From contig NZ_JAIBES010000126.1 of NCBI RefSeq assembly GCF_019459305.1, positions 1 to 33,074 on the forward strand: a DNA stretch of 33,074 nucleotides, in the 5' to 3' direction. This document shows positions 15,021 to 23,249 of this stretch, in pieces; within the stretch, counting starts at the first letter, position 1, and every line of letters starts with the position of its first letter. Under the pieces are notes generated by a model, which did not search any database, had not been told where the DNA came from, and worked only from the letters and a program-made list of their open reading frames with translations. The translations under genes were made by a program, and so were the position numbers. The DNA comes from Sphingopyxis sp. GTDB lineage: Bacteria > Pseudomonadota > Alphaproteobacteria > Sphingomonadales > Sphingomonadaceae.

Positions 15021-15037
15021 CTCCCCGTTCCGGGGAG
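15021..15037. terminator. Hairpin downstream of sigJ
   Basis: CTCCCCG (15021-15027), loop TTC, CGGGGAG (15031-15037) forms a 7-bp GC-rich stem 43 nt after the sigJ stop. There is no T-run. The remaining ~200 nt before ybeY contain no gene I can support; the ybeY promoter should lie there. Confidence 0.4.
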
Positions 15038-15234
15038 GATCGGCCGCATCCGCTCCCCACTGCAAAGCAACCCTAACCGGAACCGGAAAAAACGCTGTCC
15101 TACATTCCCGTGCCGCGGTAGCGGATAGGTATGACCTTCAACGATCATCCAGCAGGCGCGCGCGCCGCCCGGAAAACCGGAATTGCGAGTGAAGTTACGC
15201 AGTTTTCCGCCGTTTTCCTTGCGCGAGATATTGC

Positions 15235-15741
15235 ATGCTAAGCGTCGAAACCCATGAAGCCGCCCCTTGGCCCGACGCGCTCGATTGGGAAGAGCGCGCC
15301 GCGGAAGCCGTCGCCGCCGCCCTCGCGCTGACGCCCTTTGCGTCGCTTGCCCAGGCGGCCCCGTTGGTCGAGGTCGCGGTGCGGCTGACCGACGACGCCG
15401 AGGTGCAAACGCTCAACCGCGATTTCCGCGGCAAGGACAAGCCCACGAACGTGCTGTCCTTTCCGCAAGTGCAGGACGATCTCCTCGAAGGTCTCGCCAA
15501 CAGCGACGATGGTGAAATCCTGCTCGGCGACATCGTGCTGGCGCGCGAAACCTGCGCGCGCGAGGCCGAAGGAAAAGCAATTTCGATCGCCGACCATGCG
15601 ACGCATCTGATCGTCCATGGCACGCTGCATCTGGTGGGTTATGATCATGGCGACGACGCCAGCGCTGGGGCAATGGAGGCATTGGAAGTGAAAGCGCTTG
15701 CATCGCTGGGCATCGCCAATCCATATGCGGATCAGGATTAA
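15235..15741 (+). CDS. ybeY: rRNA maturation endoribonuclease YbeY
   Basis: The protein is 168 aa. Its key motif HGTLHLVGYDH gives zinc ligands H128, H132 and H138. Upstream family segments are EVAVRLTDDAEVQTLNRDFRGKDKPTNVLSFP and EILLGDIVLARETCAREA. YbeY is a metal-dependent RNase for 16S rRNA 3'-end maturation and 70S quality control, working with the PhoH/YbeZ ATPase. It is separated from phoH by the DoxX-AhpD-SigJ module, and corC follows 19 nt later. The ATG at 15235 has only a weak GAGA upstream. Confidence 0.96.
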   Translation: MLSVETHEAAPWPDALDWEERAAEAVAAALALTPFASLAQAAPLVEVAVRLTDDAEVQTLNRDFRGKDKPTNVLSFPQVQDDLLEGLANSDDGEILLGDIVLARETCAREAEGKAISIADHATHLIVHGTLHLVGYDHGDDASAGAMEALEVKALASLGIANPYADQD

Positions 15742-15760
15742 CTGAGGAACCACGACAAAT

Positions 15761-16696
15761 ATGCCCGACGACCAGGGGTCTTCGAACCGATCGGAAGAGG
15801 ACAGTAGGTCCGGCCTTTGGGCCGGGCTTCGGACATTGCTGTTCGGCGGCGACAAGGAACCGTCGCTGCGCGAGCAGATCGAAGAGGTCATCGACGAGGC
15901 CGAGGAAGAGGGTCACGACCGGCGCGGCAGCAATATCGTGGGCGATATGTCGCCGATTGAGCGCAAGATGCTGCGCAACCTGCTCCATTTCGGCGAACAG
16001 ACGGTCGACGATGTCGCGGTGCCGCGCGCCGACATCATCGCGATCCCCGAAAGCGCGAGTTTCGACGAAATCGTGGCGCAATTCGCCGAGGCGGGGCACA
16101 GCCGTCTGCCGGTGTATCGCGGGAACCTCGACGAAGTTGTCGGCATGATTCACGTCAAGGACGTGTTCGCGGTGCTGGCCGAGGGGCGCCCGCCGCCGCC
16201 GCTGCTCGATCTGATCCGCCAGCCGCTCTACGTCCCGCAGTCGATGGGGGTGCTCGACCTGCTGGCGGAAATGCGCGCCAAGCGCACCCATCTGGCGATC
16301 GTCATCGACGAATATTCGGGTACCGAAGGACTGCTGACGATCGAGGATCTGGTCGAGGAAATTGTCGGCGAGATCGAGGACGAGCATGACGACGAGCCCA
16401 CCGCGCTGTTCACGCCCGGCGACGACGGCTGCTGGAACGCCGACGCGCGCGCCGAGCTGGACGATATCGGTGAAGCGATCGACCCGCGGCTTGCCGAGAT
16501 TGACGAAGATGTCGACACGCTGGGCGGTCTTGCCGCGGTGCTGGCGGGGCACGTCCCTGAGGTTGGCGAGATATTGCTCCACCCCAGCGGCTGGCGGATC
16601 GAGGTGACCGAGGCCGACGAGCGCCGCGTCCATCGCCTGCGCCTGCACCCGCCGGTTGAGGTCGACCTGGAAGCGCCGTCCGAAACCGGCGACTAA
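15761..16696 (+). CDS. CorC/YbeX-type CBS-domain protein
   Basis: The product is 311 aa and soluble. It has an acidic N-terminus (LREQIEEVIDEAEEEG), the linker MLRNLLHFGEQTVDDVAVPRADIIAIP, and two CBS domains (~residues 80-200) with HSRLPVYRGNLDEVVGMIHVKDVF and THLAIVIDEYSGTEGLLTIEDLVEEIVGEIEDEHD. The C-terminal CorC_HlyC domain (~220-300) has DTLGGLAAVLAGHVPEVGEILLHPSGWRIEVTEADERRVHRLRL. It lacks the DUF21 membrane domain of longer hemolysin-C-like transporters, as in YbeX. The ybeY-ybeX link is conserved and implies ribosome/magnesium homeostasis. lnt, often next, is absent. Confidence 0.95.
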   Translation: MPDDQGSSNRSEEDSRSGLWAGLRTLLFGGDKEPSLREQIEEVIDEAEEEGHDRRGSNIVGDMSPIERKMLRNLLHFGEQTVDDVAVPRADIIAIPESASFDEIVAQFAEAGHSRLPVYRGNLDEVVGMIHVKDVFAVLAEGRPPPPLLDLIRQPLYVPQSMGVLDLLAEMRAKRTHLAIVIDEYSGTEGLLTIEDLVEEIVGEIEDEHDDEPTALFTPGDDGCWNADARAELDDIGEAIDPRLAEIDEDVDTLGGLAAVLAGHVPEVGEILLHPSGWRIEVTEADERRVHRLRLHPPVEVDLEAPSETGD

Positions 16697-16704
16697 ACCG
16701 CTAC

Positions 16705-17421
16705 TTAATCGTCGACGTTGACCACATTATATTTCAGCGCTTCTTTCCGCGTCAGACAACGGCGCGTCGAACGGTCGCTGTCCGTCGCGACGGCTTTCTG
16801 CCGATACATGATGTCGGACAGCAGATCGCGCGAGACGTCGAGCCGGATGAGCAGGTCATTGTCCTCGGTCGCCATCAGCGCTGCTTCGCGCTCGACGTCG
16901 CTGATCAGCTCGGTGGTCGATTCGGTACCTAGCGCGACGCTCGACTGGATCGCGTCCTTGTCGCCGGTCATCGTGAACATATGGACCATGAAATGGCCGC
17001 CGGGATCGATCGTCCGCGCGCGGCCGCCCATGAAAACGAAATTGCACGCGCTGAAACAGGTCCATCCCGACGGAATGCGCGTGATCATCTGGCGCTCTTT
17101 GCTGAATTTGCGGATCAGCAAGCCCGCGGCATTGCCGGCGCGCGCGTCGCCGCCGGGCGAACGGATCCAGATTTCGCTGATCGACGGATTGTCGGTCAGC
17201 ACTTTTTCGAGCCGTGCGGGAAGCTCGCTGTCGACGCGGCCTTCGGCGAGCAGCACCGTTTCGCCGCTGCGCTTGAACGGCGTCAGCACCATCGTCTTGT
17301 AATCGGACCAATTGGGTTTGGCGGGGCAGGTCGGGTTGTCGGGGTCCATGCCCGGCGGCGTCGCCGCGGTGCATGCCAGCATCGCGGCGATTGCGGTGAC
17401 CGATTTGATCCAGCTGCGCAT
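16705..17421 (-). CDS. Exported ClpP-fold protease-like protein
   Basis: The product is 238 aa with an N-terminal signal sequence ending near LACTAATPPG. A weak lipobox-like MLAC is present, so it may be periplasmic or lipid-anchored. The crotonase/ClpP-type fold is visible: SEIWIRSPGGDARAGNAAGLLIRKF (oxyanion SPGGD, 88-92), then GWTCFSACNFVFMGGRARTIDPGGHFMVHMF. Ser124 in CFSAC sits where ClpP/SppA-type enzymes place the nucleophile, and His143/His147 are candidate bases. Two flanking Cys may form a disulfide. Substrates are unknown. It is convergent with corC (8 nt between stops) and divergent from the glycine-zipper protein gene. Confidence 0.82.
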   Translation of the reverse strand: MRSWIKSVTAIAAMLACTAATPPGMDPDNPTCPAKPNWSDYKTMVLTPFKRSGETVLLAEGRVDSELPARLEKVLTDNPSISEIWIRSPGGDARAGNAAGLLIRKFSKERQMITRIPSGWTCFSACNFVFMGGRARTIDPGGHFMVHMFTMTGDKDAIQSSVALGTESTTELISDVEREAALMATEDNDLLIRLDVSRDLLSDIMYRQKAVATDSDRSTRRCLTRKEALKYNVVNVDD

Positions 17422-17577
17422 GCAACCCCTCCCAATTCAACCCTGACTCTAGTCCACCGCCGGCGCCAGAACAATAACGGTCGCTGGCGCTTGGGGGTAT
17501 GACCGGCGTCACTGACCAAGCTTGTGGGGACGAATATTGAGGCGTAGCCTTTGAAGTACAGGGGCAGGGGATTTGGG

Positions 17578-18624
17578 ATGCGAATGAAGTTGCGACATCA
17601 AACGGTGCTCGTCGCCATCGGCGCCATATTGGTGTCCAGCGGCGCCGCCGCCGCGTGGCAGGGTGCACCGGGCGAGGGCGACAAAGCCTACGTCCCGCCC
17701 GTGGTCGCCGAACCGCCGCTGCCCGCCCTGCCACCACGACCGACGCTCGATACCGATAGCTATCCGCCTTGCCGCGAGGATTATCGCAAGATGAAAGAGC
17801 CATTCGACCAAGCTGAGGCCATCAACCGCTGCACCGTGGCGATCGACGCCTATTATCGCGAAAAGATGCTCCCCTATCGGCAGGCGATGATCGCCTATCA
17901 GGACGTTTTGTCGTCGCTCTATTCGACCCAGGTTGGCGCCAACAAACGCTATTCGGCGGACACCCAGTATCGCTTTTTCCAGACCGTGATGGCCGAACAC
18001 GCCGCGTCCAATCCCGAAGGGGCCAATCTTGCCGCCTATCGCGGCATCGAGGCGCAATATCAGACCGACCGCGCCTATCTTGCCGACCGTTTCTGTTTCA
18101 ACACGGGGTGCAATGGCTACCCAGCTCCCGCCGCAGTTGCAACGGCCGACAGCGTCGACAAGCCTGGGAAGAAGGGCGACGAGACGAAGCGCGCTGACGG
18201 CGCCAACCCCGACGCCAAATGCAAGCGCGCCCGCAAACGAGGCGGCGCGCTCGGCGGGCTGATCGGCGGCGTTGCGGGAAGCGCGGCAGGGCTGAAAGGC
18301 ATCGGCACCGCGGTGTCGGGCCTGTTTGGCGCAGTGCTCGTTTCCGAGATCGCGTGCCAGCTCGACGAAAAGGAACAGAAGGTCGCCGCTGAGGCGACTA
18401 TCGCGGTGACCAAGAAGGAAGAGGTCGGTGCCACCGCCAAATGGACCAGCCCGACCCGCGAAGGGGTGGCGGGTTCGTCGACGATTACCGCGCTTAACAC
18501 CGAACCCAATGGCAGCAGGTGCCTGTCGATCACGGACATCGCGATCGTCGAGGGCGAGGAAACGCGGGTGGCAAAGCGGATGTGCCGACAGAAACCGGGC
18601 GAACCGTACAGCATCATGGCCTGA
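17578..18624 (+). CDS. Exported glycine-zipper / 17-kDa surface-antigen-like envelope protein
   Basis: The product is 348 aa. A signal peptide (TVLVAIGAILVSSGAAAAWQ) is followed by a Pro-rich stretch, then a helical region with four Cys (PPCREDYRKM, NRCTVA, RFCFNTGC). A basic linker (KCKRARKRGG) leads to a glycine zipper (GALGGLIGGVAGSAAGLKGIGTAVSGLFGAVLVSEIACQLDEKEQKVAAEAT), and the C-terminal ~90 residues match the surface-antigen-like domain (WTSPTREGVAGSSTITAL...CLSITDIAIVEGEE...RMCRQKPGEPY). It is probably anchored in the outer membrane or periplasm. AGGGGATTTGGG precedes ATG 17578. Function unknown; the divergent ClpP-like gene may share regulation. Confidence 0.78.
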   Translation: MRMKLRHQTVLVAIGAILVSSGAAAAWQGAPGEGDKAYVPPVVAEPPLPALPPRPTLDTDSYPPCREDYRKMKEPFDQAEAINRCTVAIDAYYREKMLPYRQAMIAYQDVLSSLYSTQVGANKRYSADTQYRFFQTVMAEHAASNPEGANLAAYRGIEAQYQTDRAYLADRFCFNTGCNGYPAPAAVATADSVDKPGKKGDETKRADGANPDAKCKRARKRGGALGGLIGGVAGSAAGLKGIGTAVSGLFGAVLVSEIACQLDEKEQKVAAEATIAVTKKEEVGATAKWTSPTREGVAGSSTITALNTEPNGSRCLSITDIAIVEGEETRVAKRMCRQKPGEPYSIMA

Positions 18625-18668
18625 CGGCGGCGTTGCGTTTGCGCGGTGAGAGGGTTAGCGCAGACGCG

Positions 18669-19826
18669 ATGGACGTCTCCGACCTGCGCATCGCCCTGTT
18701 CAGCGGCAATTACAATATGACCGTCGATGGCGCGAACAAGGCACTCAACCGCCTTGTCGGCTATCTGCTCGCGCATGGCGCCGCGGTGCGCGTTTATTCG
18801 CCGACCGTCGCCAACCCCGATTTCGAGCCGACGGGCGATCTGGTGAGCGTACCCTCCTTTGCGATCCCTGGCCGCAGCGAATATCGCATCCCGGTGACCT
18901 TCTCGTCGCGCGTGCGGCAGGACATCGCCGCCTTCGCGCCGAACGTCCTCCACATCTCCAGCCCCGACCGCGTTTCGCGGCAGGTGGCAGCGTGGGCACG
19001 GCGACGCCGCATACCGGTGGCCTGTTCGGTCCACACACGCTTCGAGACTTATTTTCGTTACTATAACCTGTCGTTCCTCGAACCGTTGATGGTTGCCTGG
19101 CTTCGTAAGCTGTATCGCAGATGTGACGCGCTGATCGCACCGTCGGAAAGTTTCGCGCAGGTGCTGCGCGACCAGCGGATGAATTACGATATCGGGATCT
19201 GGACCCGCGGCGTCGAGCAGGGGATCTTCAACCCGGGGCGCCGCGACATCGCGTGGCGCCAGTCGCTTGGCATCGAAGACGACGTTCCCGCTATCGCCTT
19301 CCTTGGTCGGCTGGTGATGGAGAAGGGGCTGGATGTGTTCGCCGACTCCATCGACGTGCTTGCACGGCGCGGAGTGCCCCACAAGGTCGTCGTGATCGGT
19401 GAGGGACCGGCAGGCGAATGGTTCGAATCGCGCCTGCCAAACGCCAGTTTTATCGGGTTTCAGGGCGGCGAAGATCTGGCGCATGCGCTGGCGTCGTGCG
19501 ACATTTTCTTCAACCCGTCGGTCACTGAAACTTTTGGCAATGTGACACTTGAAGCGATGGCGTGCGGACTGCCCGTCGTCGCGGCGCGCGCCACCGGCAG
19601 CGCCAGCATCGTCAAGCACGGCCGGACGGGGTTTCTTGTGTCGCCGGGGTCGATCACCGGCTTTGCCGATCATCTGCAGCGCTATTGCCGAGACATTCCG
19701 CTCCGCGCCGACCATGGCGCGGCGGCGGTGATCGAAAGCGGCGCCTATCAATGGGATGCGATCAACCAGGCGGTCGCCGACACCTACCTGCGCCTGATCC
19801 GCCAGAAACAGCGGCGCGGGGGCTAG
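18669..19826 (+). CDS. GT4 (family 1) glycosyltransferase
   Basis: The protein is 385 aa with a GT-B fold. The N-terminal domain starts LRIALFSGNYNMTVDGANKALNRLVGYLLAHGAAVRVYSP, typical of GDP-mannose-/UDP-sugar-dependent lipid glycosyltransferases (PimB/MgtA/SqdX-like). The C-terminal donor domain has FLGRLVMEKGLDVFADSIDVL, VVIGEGPAGEWFESRL and the EX7E motif in ETFGNVTLEAMACGLPVVA (about E287 and E295). It probably glycosylates a membrane lipid at the cytoplasmic face; donor and acceptor cannot be read. It is followed 7 nt later by rarA, an unrelated DNA-repair gene. ATG 18669 begins the conserved domain; the frame upstream overlaps the previous gene and is unsupported. Confidence 0.9.
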   Translation: MDVSDLRIALFSGNYNMTVDGANKALNRLVGYLLAHGAAVRVYSPTVANPDFEPTGDLVSVPSFAIPGRSEYRIPVTFSSRVRQDIAAFAPNVLHISSPDRVSRQVAAWARRRRIPVACSVHTRFETYFRYYNLSFLEPLMVAWLRKLYRRCDALIAPSESFAQVLRDQRMNYDIGIWTRGVEQGIFNPGRRDIAWRQSLGIEDDVPAIAFLGRLVMEKGLDVFADSIDVLARRGVPHKVVVIGEGPAGEWFESRLPNASFIGFQGGEDLAHALASCDIFFNPSVTETFGNVTLEAMACGLPVVAARATGSASIVKHGRTGFLVSPGSITGFADHLQRYCRDIPLRADHGAAAVIESGAYQWDAINQAVADTYLRLIRQKQRRGG

Positions 19827-19833
19827 GGCCATC

Positions 19834-21159
19834 GTGGCTGGGGATCTGTTCGGCGGCGACGCACCGGCCCTGCGGGAAGGCCCGGCGACCGGCCCGGTGC
19901 CGCTTGCCGAGCGCCTCCGCCCACGCACGCTGGCCGACGTCGTCGGGCAGGAGCATCTGACCGGGCCCGAAGGCACGATCGGCCGCATGGTTGCTGCGGG
20001 GCAATTGTCTTCGATCATTCTGTGGGGGCCGCCGGGTACGGGCAAGACGACGATCGCGCGGTTGCTCGCCGAAGCGGTAGGAATGCGCTTTTCGGCGCTG
20101 TCCGCGGTGTTCTCGGGCGTCGCCGACTTGCGAACGGCTTTTGCCGACGCCGAAAAAATGGCCGCGGCGGGCAAGCGGACCTTGTTGTTCGTCGACGAGA
20201 TTCACCGTTTCAATCGCGCGCAACAGGATGGCTTCCTGCCCTATGTTGAGCGCGGGACGGTGGTGCTCGTCGGCGCGACGACCGAGAATCCCAGCTTTGC
20301 GCTGAACGCGGCGCTCTTGTCGCGGGCGCAGGTGCTGGTCCTGAGCCGGCTCGGCGAAGATGCGCTGGCGCAACTGGTCGCGCGTGCCGAGGCCGACATT
20401 GGTCGCAGCCTGCCGGTTACCGACGATGCCCGGGCGGCGTTGGTTGCAAGCGCCGACGGCGACGGTCGTTTCCTGCTCAACCAGGTCGAGACGCTGTTCG
20501 CGGCCGCGATAGGAGACCCGCTCGACCCCGCCGAGCTCGCGCAGTTTCTGCACCGCCGGATGCCGGTCTATGACAAGGACCGCGACGGTCATTACAATCT
20601 GATTTCGGCGCTGCACAAGGCGCTGCGCGGCTCTGATCCGCAGGCTTCGCTCTATTATATGGCGCGGATGCTCGTCGCGGGCGAGGAGCCGCTCTATGTG
20701 CTGCGGCGGCTGGTGCGGTTTGCGAGCGAGGATATTGGTCTCGCCGATCCGCAGGCGCTGGTGCAATGTCTCGCCGCCAAGGATGCCTATCAGTTTCTCG
20801 GCTCACCCGAAGGTGAACTGGCGATCGTTCAGGCTTGCCTCTACCTCGCCACCGCACCCAAATCGAATTCAGCTTATGCGGCGCAGAAGGCGGCGTTCGC
20901 ATCCGCCCGCGACACCGGATCGCTCGCGCCGCCCGCAAATATCCTCAACGCCCCGACCAAGCTGATGAAGGATCTCGGGTATGGCGCCGGCTATGAATAT
21001 GATCATGATGCGGAGGGCGGCTTTTCAGGCGCCGATTATTGGCCCGAGGGGATGGGCGCACAAACCTACTACCAGCCGACCGATCGCGGGTTCGAAAAGC
21101 GGATCGCCGAACGCATCGCTTGGTGGGACGAACAGCGCAAGACACGGGGCGGGAAATGA
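19834..21159 (+). CDS. rarA: Replication-associated recombination protein RarA (MgsA), AAA+ ATPase
   Basis: The protein is 441 aa. It starts with PLAERLRPRTLADVVGQEHLTGPEG, then Walker A GPPGTGKT (65-72), Walker B LLFVDEIHRF (about 117-126), sensor 1 VGATTENPSFALNAALLSR and the C-terminal tetramerisation region ALRGSDPQASLYYMARML with YLATAPKSNSAY and YGAGYEYDHD, all typical of RarA. It acts at stalled forks and single-strand gaps. The start is a GTG at 19834, 7 nt after the glycosyltransferase stop. Its stop overlaps the next gene (ATGA). Confidence 0.97.
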   Translation: MAGDLFGGDAPALREGPATGPVPLAERLRPRTLADVVGQEHLTGPEGTIGRMVAAGQLSSIILWGPPGTGKTTIARLLAEAVGMRFSALSAVFSGVADLRTAFADAEKMAAAGKRTLLFVDEIHRFNRAQQDGFLPYVERGTVVLVGATTENPSFALNAALLSRAQVLVLSRLGEDALAQLVARAEADIGRSLPVTDDARAALVASADGDGRFLLNQVETLFAAAIGDPLDPAELAQFLHRRMPVYDKDRDGHYNLISALHKALRGSDPQASLYYMARMLVAGEEPLYVLRRLVRFASEDIGLADPQALVQCLAAKDAYQFLGSPEGELAIVQACLYLATAPKSNSAYAAQKAAFASARDTGSLAPPANILNAPTKLMKDLGYGAGYEYDHDAEGGFSGADYWPEGMGAQTYYQPTDRGFEKRIAERIAWWDEQRKTRGGK

Positions 21160-22541
21160 TGAGGGTGCGCATGAAGGATGTCCTGACGCAGCGTCGGTTG
21201 GTGCTAGCCATCACACTTGGGGTGATGGCGCTCCCGGTGCAGGCAGCCGATGCCAATGCCGACCTCAACCGGGCTTGGGCGGCGGGCTACCGCGCAGCGC
21301 TCACCTGCTCATCGCTGTGGAACGGTGCCGGAAAATCGCTCGACGCGATCGAACGCGACGAGCTAACCGGCATTTATCCTGAGATCGAGAGCGATGTCCG
21401 CGCGCTGAAAGCCGATGTCGGTGAGACCGCCAAACAGGTGCGGGTGCGCTACCGCGACGACATGCCGCCGCGCGTGGCGCAATGGACCGGCGGCGAAGGC
21501 TGCGTCACGCTACCGATTGGGGCGTCGCCGCCACCGGTCGGCGACATCGCTCCGCGACCGAACCTCGACGGCCAGTCATGGCCACTGGGCGACGAGGGCG
21601 CGCGCTGGCCGACCACAAGGGGATATGGCAAGTTCCAGCGGGCGACGGTGGCGATCGAGGACTTCGGCGGGCGCACCAGTTCGTTGCTGATCGTCAAGGA
21701 CGGCCGGATTTCGGTAGAAAGCTATTGGGGTGGACATAACATGCACACCGCTCAGCGGACCTTCTCGGTCGCCAAGTCTATGGCGGCGACGCTGATCGGG
21801 CATGCGGTCCACCGCGGTCAGATCGACGTCACGTCGCCCGCGGCAATCGCCGAATGGCAGCGCCCCGGCGATCCGCGCGCCGCGATCACCACCGAACAAT
21901 TGATGCGAATGGCGAGCGGGCTGACCAGCGACACGGCGGGCAATCGCACCGATGCGATTTACATGGGCGGCGCGTCGGTGCGTCAGTGGACCGTGCAATG
22001 GCCGCTGCTGAACCCGCCAGGTACCCGCTATCGCTATGCCAACAACGACACGCTGCTCGCGGTACTTTCGCTCAAGGCGGCGCAGGCGAAGGCGGACGGG
22101 GTGCTCAACCCCAGCGCTTTCTTCGACCGGATCGGCATGGCGCGCACCTTTGTCGAACATGACAAGGACGGCGACTATATCCTGTCGAGCCAGGTATGGA
22201 CGACCGCGCGCGACCTTGCCCGGCTCGGGCTGCTATATCAAAATGATGGTCTGTGGGACGGCCAGCGGCTGTTGCCCGCCCTCTGGCGTAGCTTCGTGAC
22301 CACCCCGAGCGGACCACAGCCTGCCGGGATGTTCGGCTATGGCGCGGGCTTTTGGTTGCTCAACAAAACCGACGGCGTCCCTGCCGACGCGTTCGGAGCC
22401 TTTGGCAATCGCGGCCAATATCTGATCGTCATCCCGTCGCGCCAATTGGTAATTGTCCGCCAAGGCTATGACGACGACAAGAACCGGCTCGACATCGCGG
22501 CCTTGGTCAAAGCAATCGTCGCGGCGGACAGCGCCGACTGA
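21156..22541 (+). CDS. Exported serine hydrolase (class C beta-lactamase-related)
   Basis: The product is 461 aa with a signal peptide (LVLAITLGVMALPVQAAD). The penicillin-binding-like fold has the catalytic tetrad TFSVAKS (S204-x-x-K207), the YAN triad (RYRYANND, about Y294) and GAFGNRGQYLIVIP, which takes the place of the KTG/HTG strand. ITTEQLMRMASGL is also typical of this class C/esterase-like group. It may be a D-alanyl peptidase, esterase or amidase; antibiotic hydrolysis is unlikely to be its role. ATG 21156 overlaps the rarA stop; ATG 21171, with GAGGG 5-8 nt upstream, is a serious alternative and gives a cleaner signal peptide. Confidence 0.88.
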   Translation: MMRVRMKDVLTQRRLVLAITLGVMALPVQAADANADLNRAWAAGYRAALTCSSLWNGAGKSLDAIERDELTGIYPEIESDVRALKADVGETAKQVRVRYRDDMPPRVAQWTGGEGCVTLPIGASPPPVGDIAPRPNLDGQSWPLGDEGARWPTTRGYGKFQRATVAIEDFGGRTSSLLIVKDGRISVESYWGGHNMHTAQRTFSVAKSMAATLIGHAVHRGQIDVTSPAAIAEWQRPGDPRAAITTEQLMRMASGLTSDTAGNRTDAIYMGGASVRQWTVQWPLLNPPGTRYRYANNDTLLAVLSLKAAQAKADGVLNPSAFFDRIGMARTFVEHDKDGDYILSSQVWTTARDLARLGLLYQNDGLWDGQRLLPALWRSFVTTPSGPQPAGMFGYGAGFWLLNKTDGVPADAFGAFGNRGQYLIVIPSRQLVIVRQGYDDDKNRLDIAALVKAIVAADSAD

Positions 22542-22543
22542 CC

Positions 22544-22960
22544 CTATTCGAATGGCGGATAGCGCTCGAACGTGGGCAGACTGTCCAGCTTTTCCATCCA
22601 CCCGATACGCTCAGCGGTCTGAATCTGCACTTGTGCGGGAATAAGACTCGGGTCGTCGAGCGTCGCCGACTGGACGTCGATCTGACCCGGAAAAATCACT
22701 TCGCTAGTATAGAACAGCCCGGTGCCGCACTCGCCGCAGAAATGGCGTCGGCCATGTTCGGACGACGCGTAGACTTTGGGCGTGCCGGTGATTTCGATCT
22801 CGTTCTGCCCGACCAGCGCCCACCCGACCATCGGCGCACCCGCATGGCGGCGGCAATCGCTGCAATAGCACAGCGCATGATGCTGCACCGCGGTTGACAT
22901 CGAATATCGGATCGCACCGCAATGGCACTGGCCGGTAGCGCGGGGGGCCGAATCGTTCAT
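22544..22960 (-). CDS. GFA (glutathione-dependent formaldehyde-activating/CENP-V-like) family protein
   Basis: The protein is 138 aa with the zinc-binding cysteines of the family: QCHCGAIRYSM, HALCYCSDCRRHAGAPMVGWALV, and FCGECGTGLFYTSEV. The last segment (DVQSATLDDPSLIPAQVQIQTAERIGWM) is also standard. These proteins bind zinc; S-hydroxymethylglutathione synthase activity is established for only a few. GGGAGAAC lies upstream of ATG 22960, so the longer frame is not used. Its stop is 2 nt from that of the serine hydrolase gene on the other strand. Confidence 0.93.
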   Translation of the reverse strand: MNDSAPRATGQCHCGAIRYSMSTAVQHHALCYCSDCRRHAGAPMVGWALVGQNEIEITGTPKVYASSEHGRRHFCGECGTGLFYTSEVIFPGQIDVQSATLDDPSLIPAQVQIQTAERIGWMEKLDSLPTFERYPPFE

Positions 22961-23072
22961 GCTTGTTCTCCCTATTCCAATGGAAGAACATAACATAAAC
23001 ATCGTTACGAACACAATTACCTCGCGCGTCAATTGCCCCGGCCGAAGCGGGCAACGCTGAACGATAGTGGAT

Positions 23073-23110
23073 GGCCTCCAAAAAGCATCGCTAGTGAGTA
23101 CCGGGAGGCC
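23073..23110 (+). promoter_or_regulatory. Inverted repeat upstream of the glycan operon leader
   Basis: GGCCTCC (23073-23079) and GGAGGCC (23104-23110) are perfect inverted copies with a 24-nt loop, 64 nt before the leader ATG. It may be an RNA hairpin in the 5' leader or an operator; nothing distinguishes the two. Confidence 0.35.
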
Positions 23111-23174
23111 GAGTTAGGTCTGCGTTAACCACAAGCGTTTAGGCATCAAGTCAATTAGGGTTCTGGGGAATTTT

Positions 23175-23249
23175 ATGGATCAGCAAGCTTTAGCCAAGTT
23201 GGTGCCTTTCCTCTCGATGGACGGCGCACAGATATCGGACGCGGCATGA
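23175..23249 (+). CDS. 24-aa leader peptide coupled to the glycan operon
   Basis: An ATG at 23175 with GGGGAA 5 nt upstream opens a 24-codon frame starting MDQQALAKLVPFLSMDG and ending in TGA at 23247-23249. That stop overlaps the ATG of the following GT2 gene (23246-23248) as ATGA. The GT2 start itself has almost no ribosome site, so translation of this small frame probably delivers ribosomes to it. I know no homologue. It could be a coupling or attenuation leader, or a real small protein; the amino acids show no run of one kind that would mark a classical attenuator. Confidence 0.55.
   Translation: MDQQALAKLVPFLSMDGAQISDAA

Noticed and set aside
15077..15105. GGAAC motif as a general-stress (EcfG) promoter for ybeY
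   Set aside because: The expected GTT-containing -10 box is not present at 16-17 nt spacing.
18117..20174. 685-codon open frame on the minus strand
   Set aside because: It lies antisense to two clear genes (envelope protein and GT4), has the low-complexity composition of a GC-rich shadow frame and shows no domain.
21156..22541. Serine hydrolase as an antibiotic-resistance beta-lactamase
   Set aside because: The SxxK and YxN motifs are shared by many esterases and peptidases; KTG is absent and the context is housekeeping.
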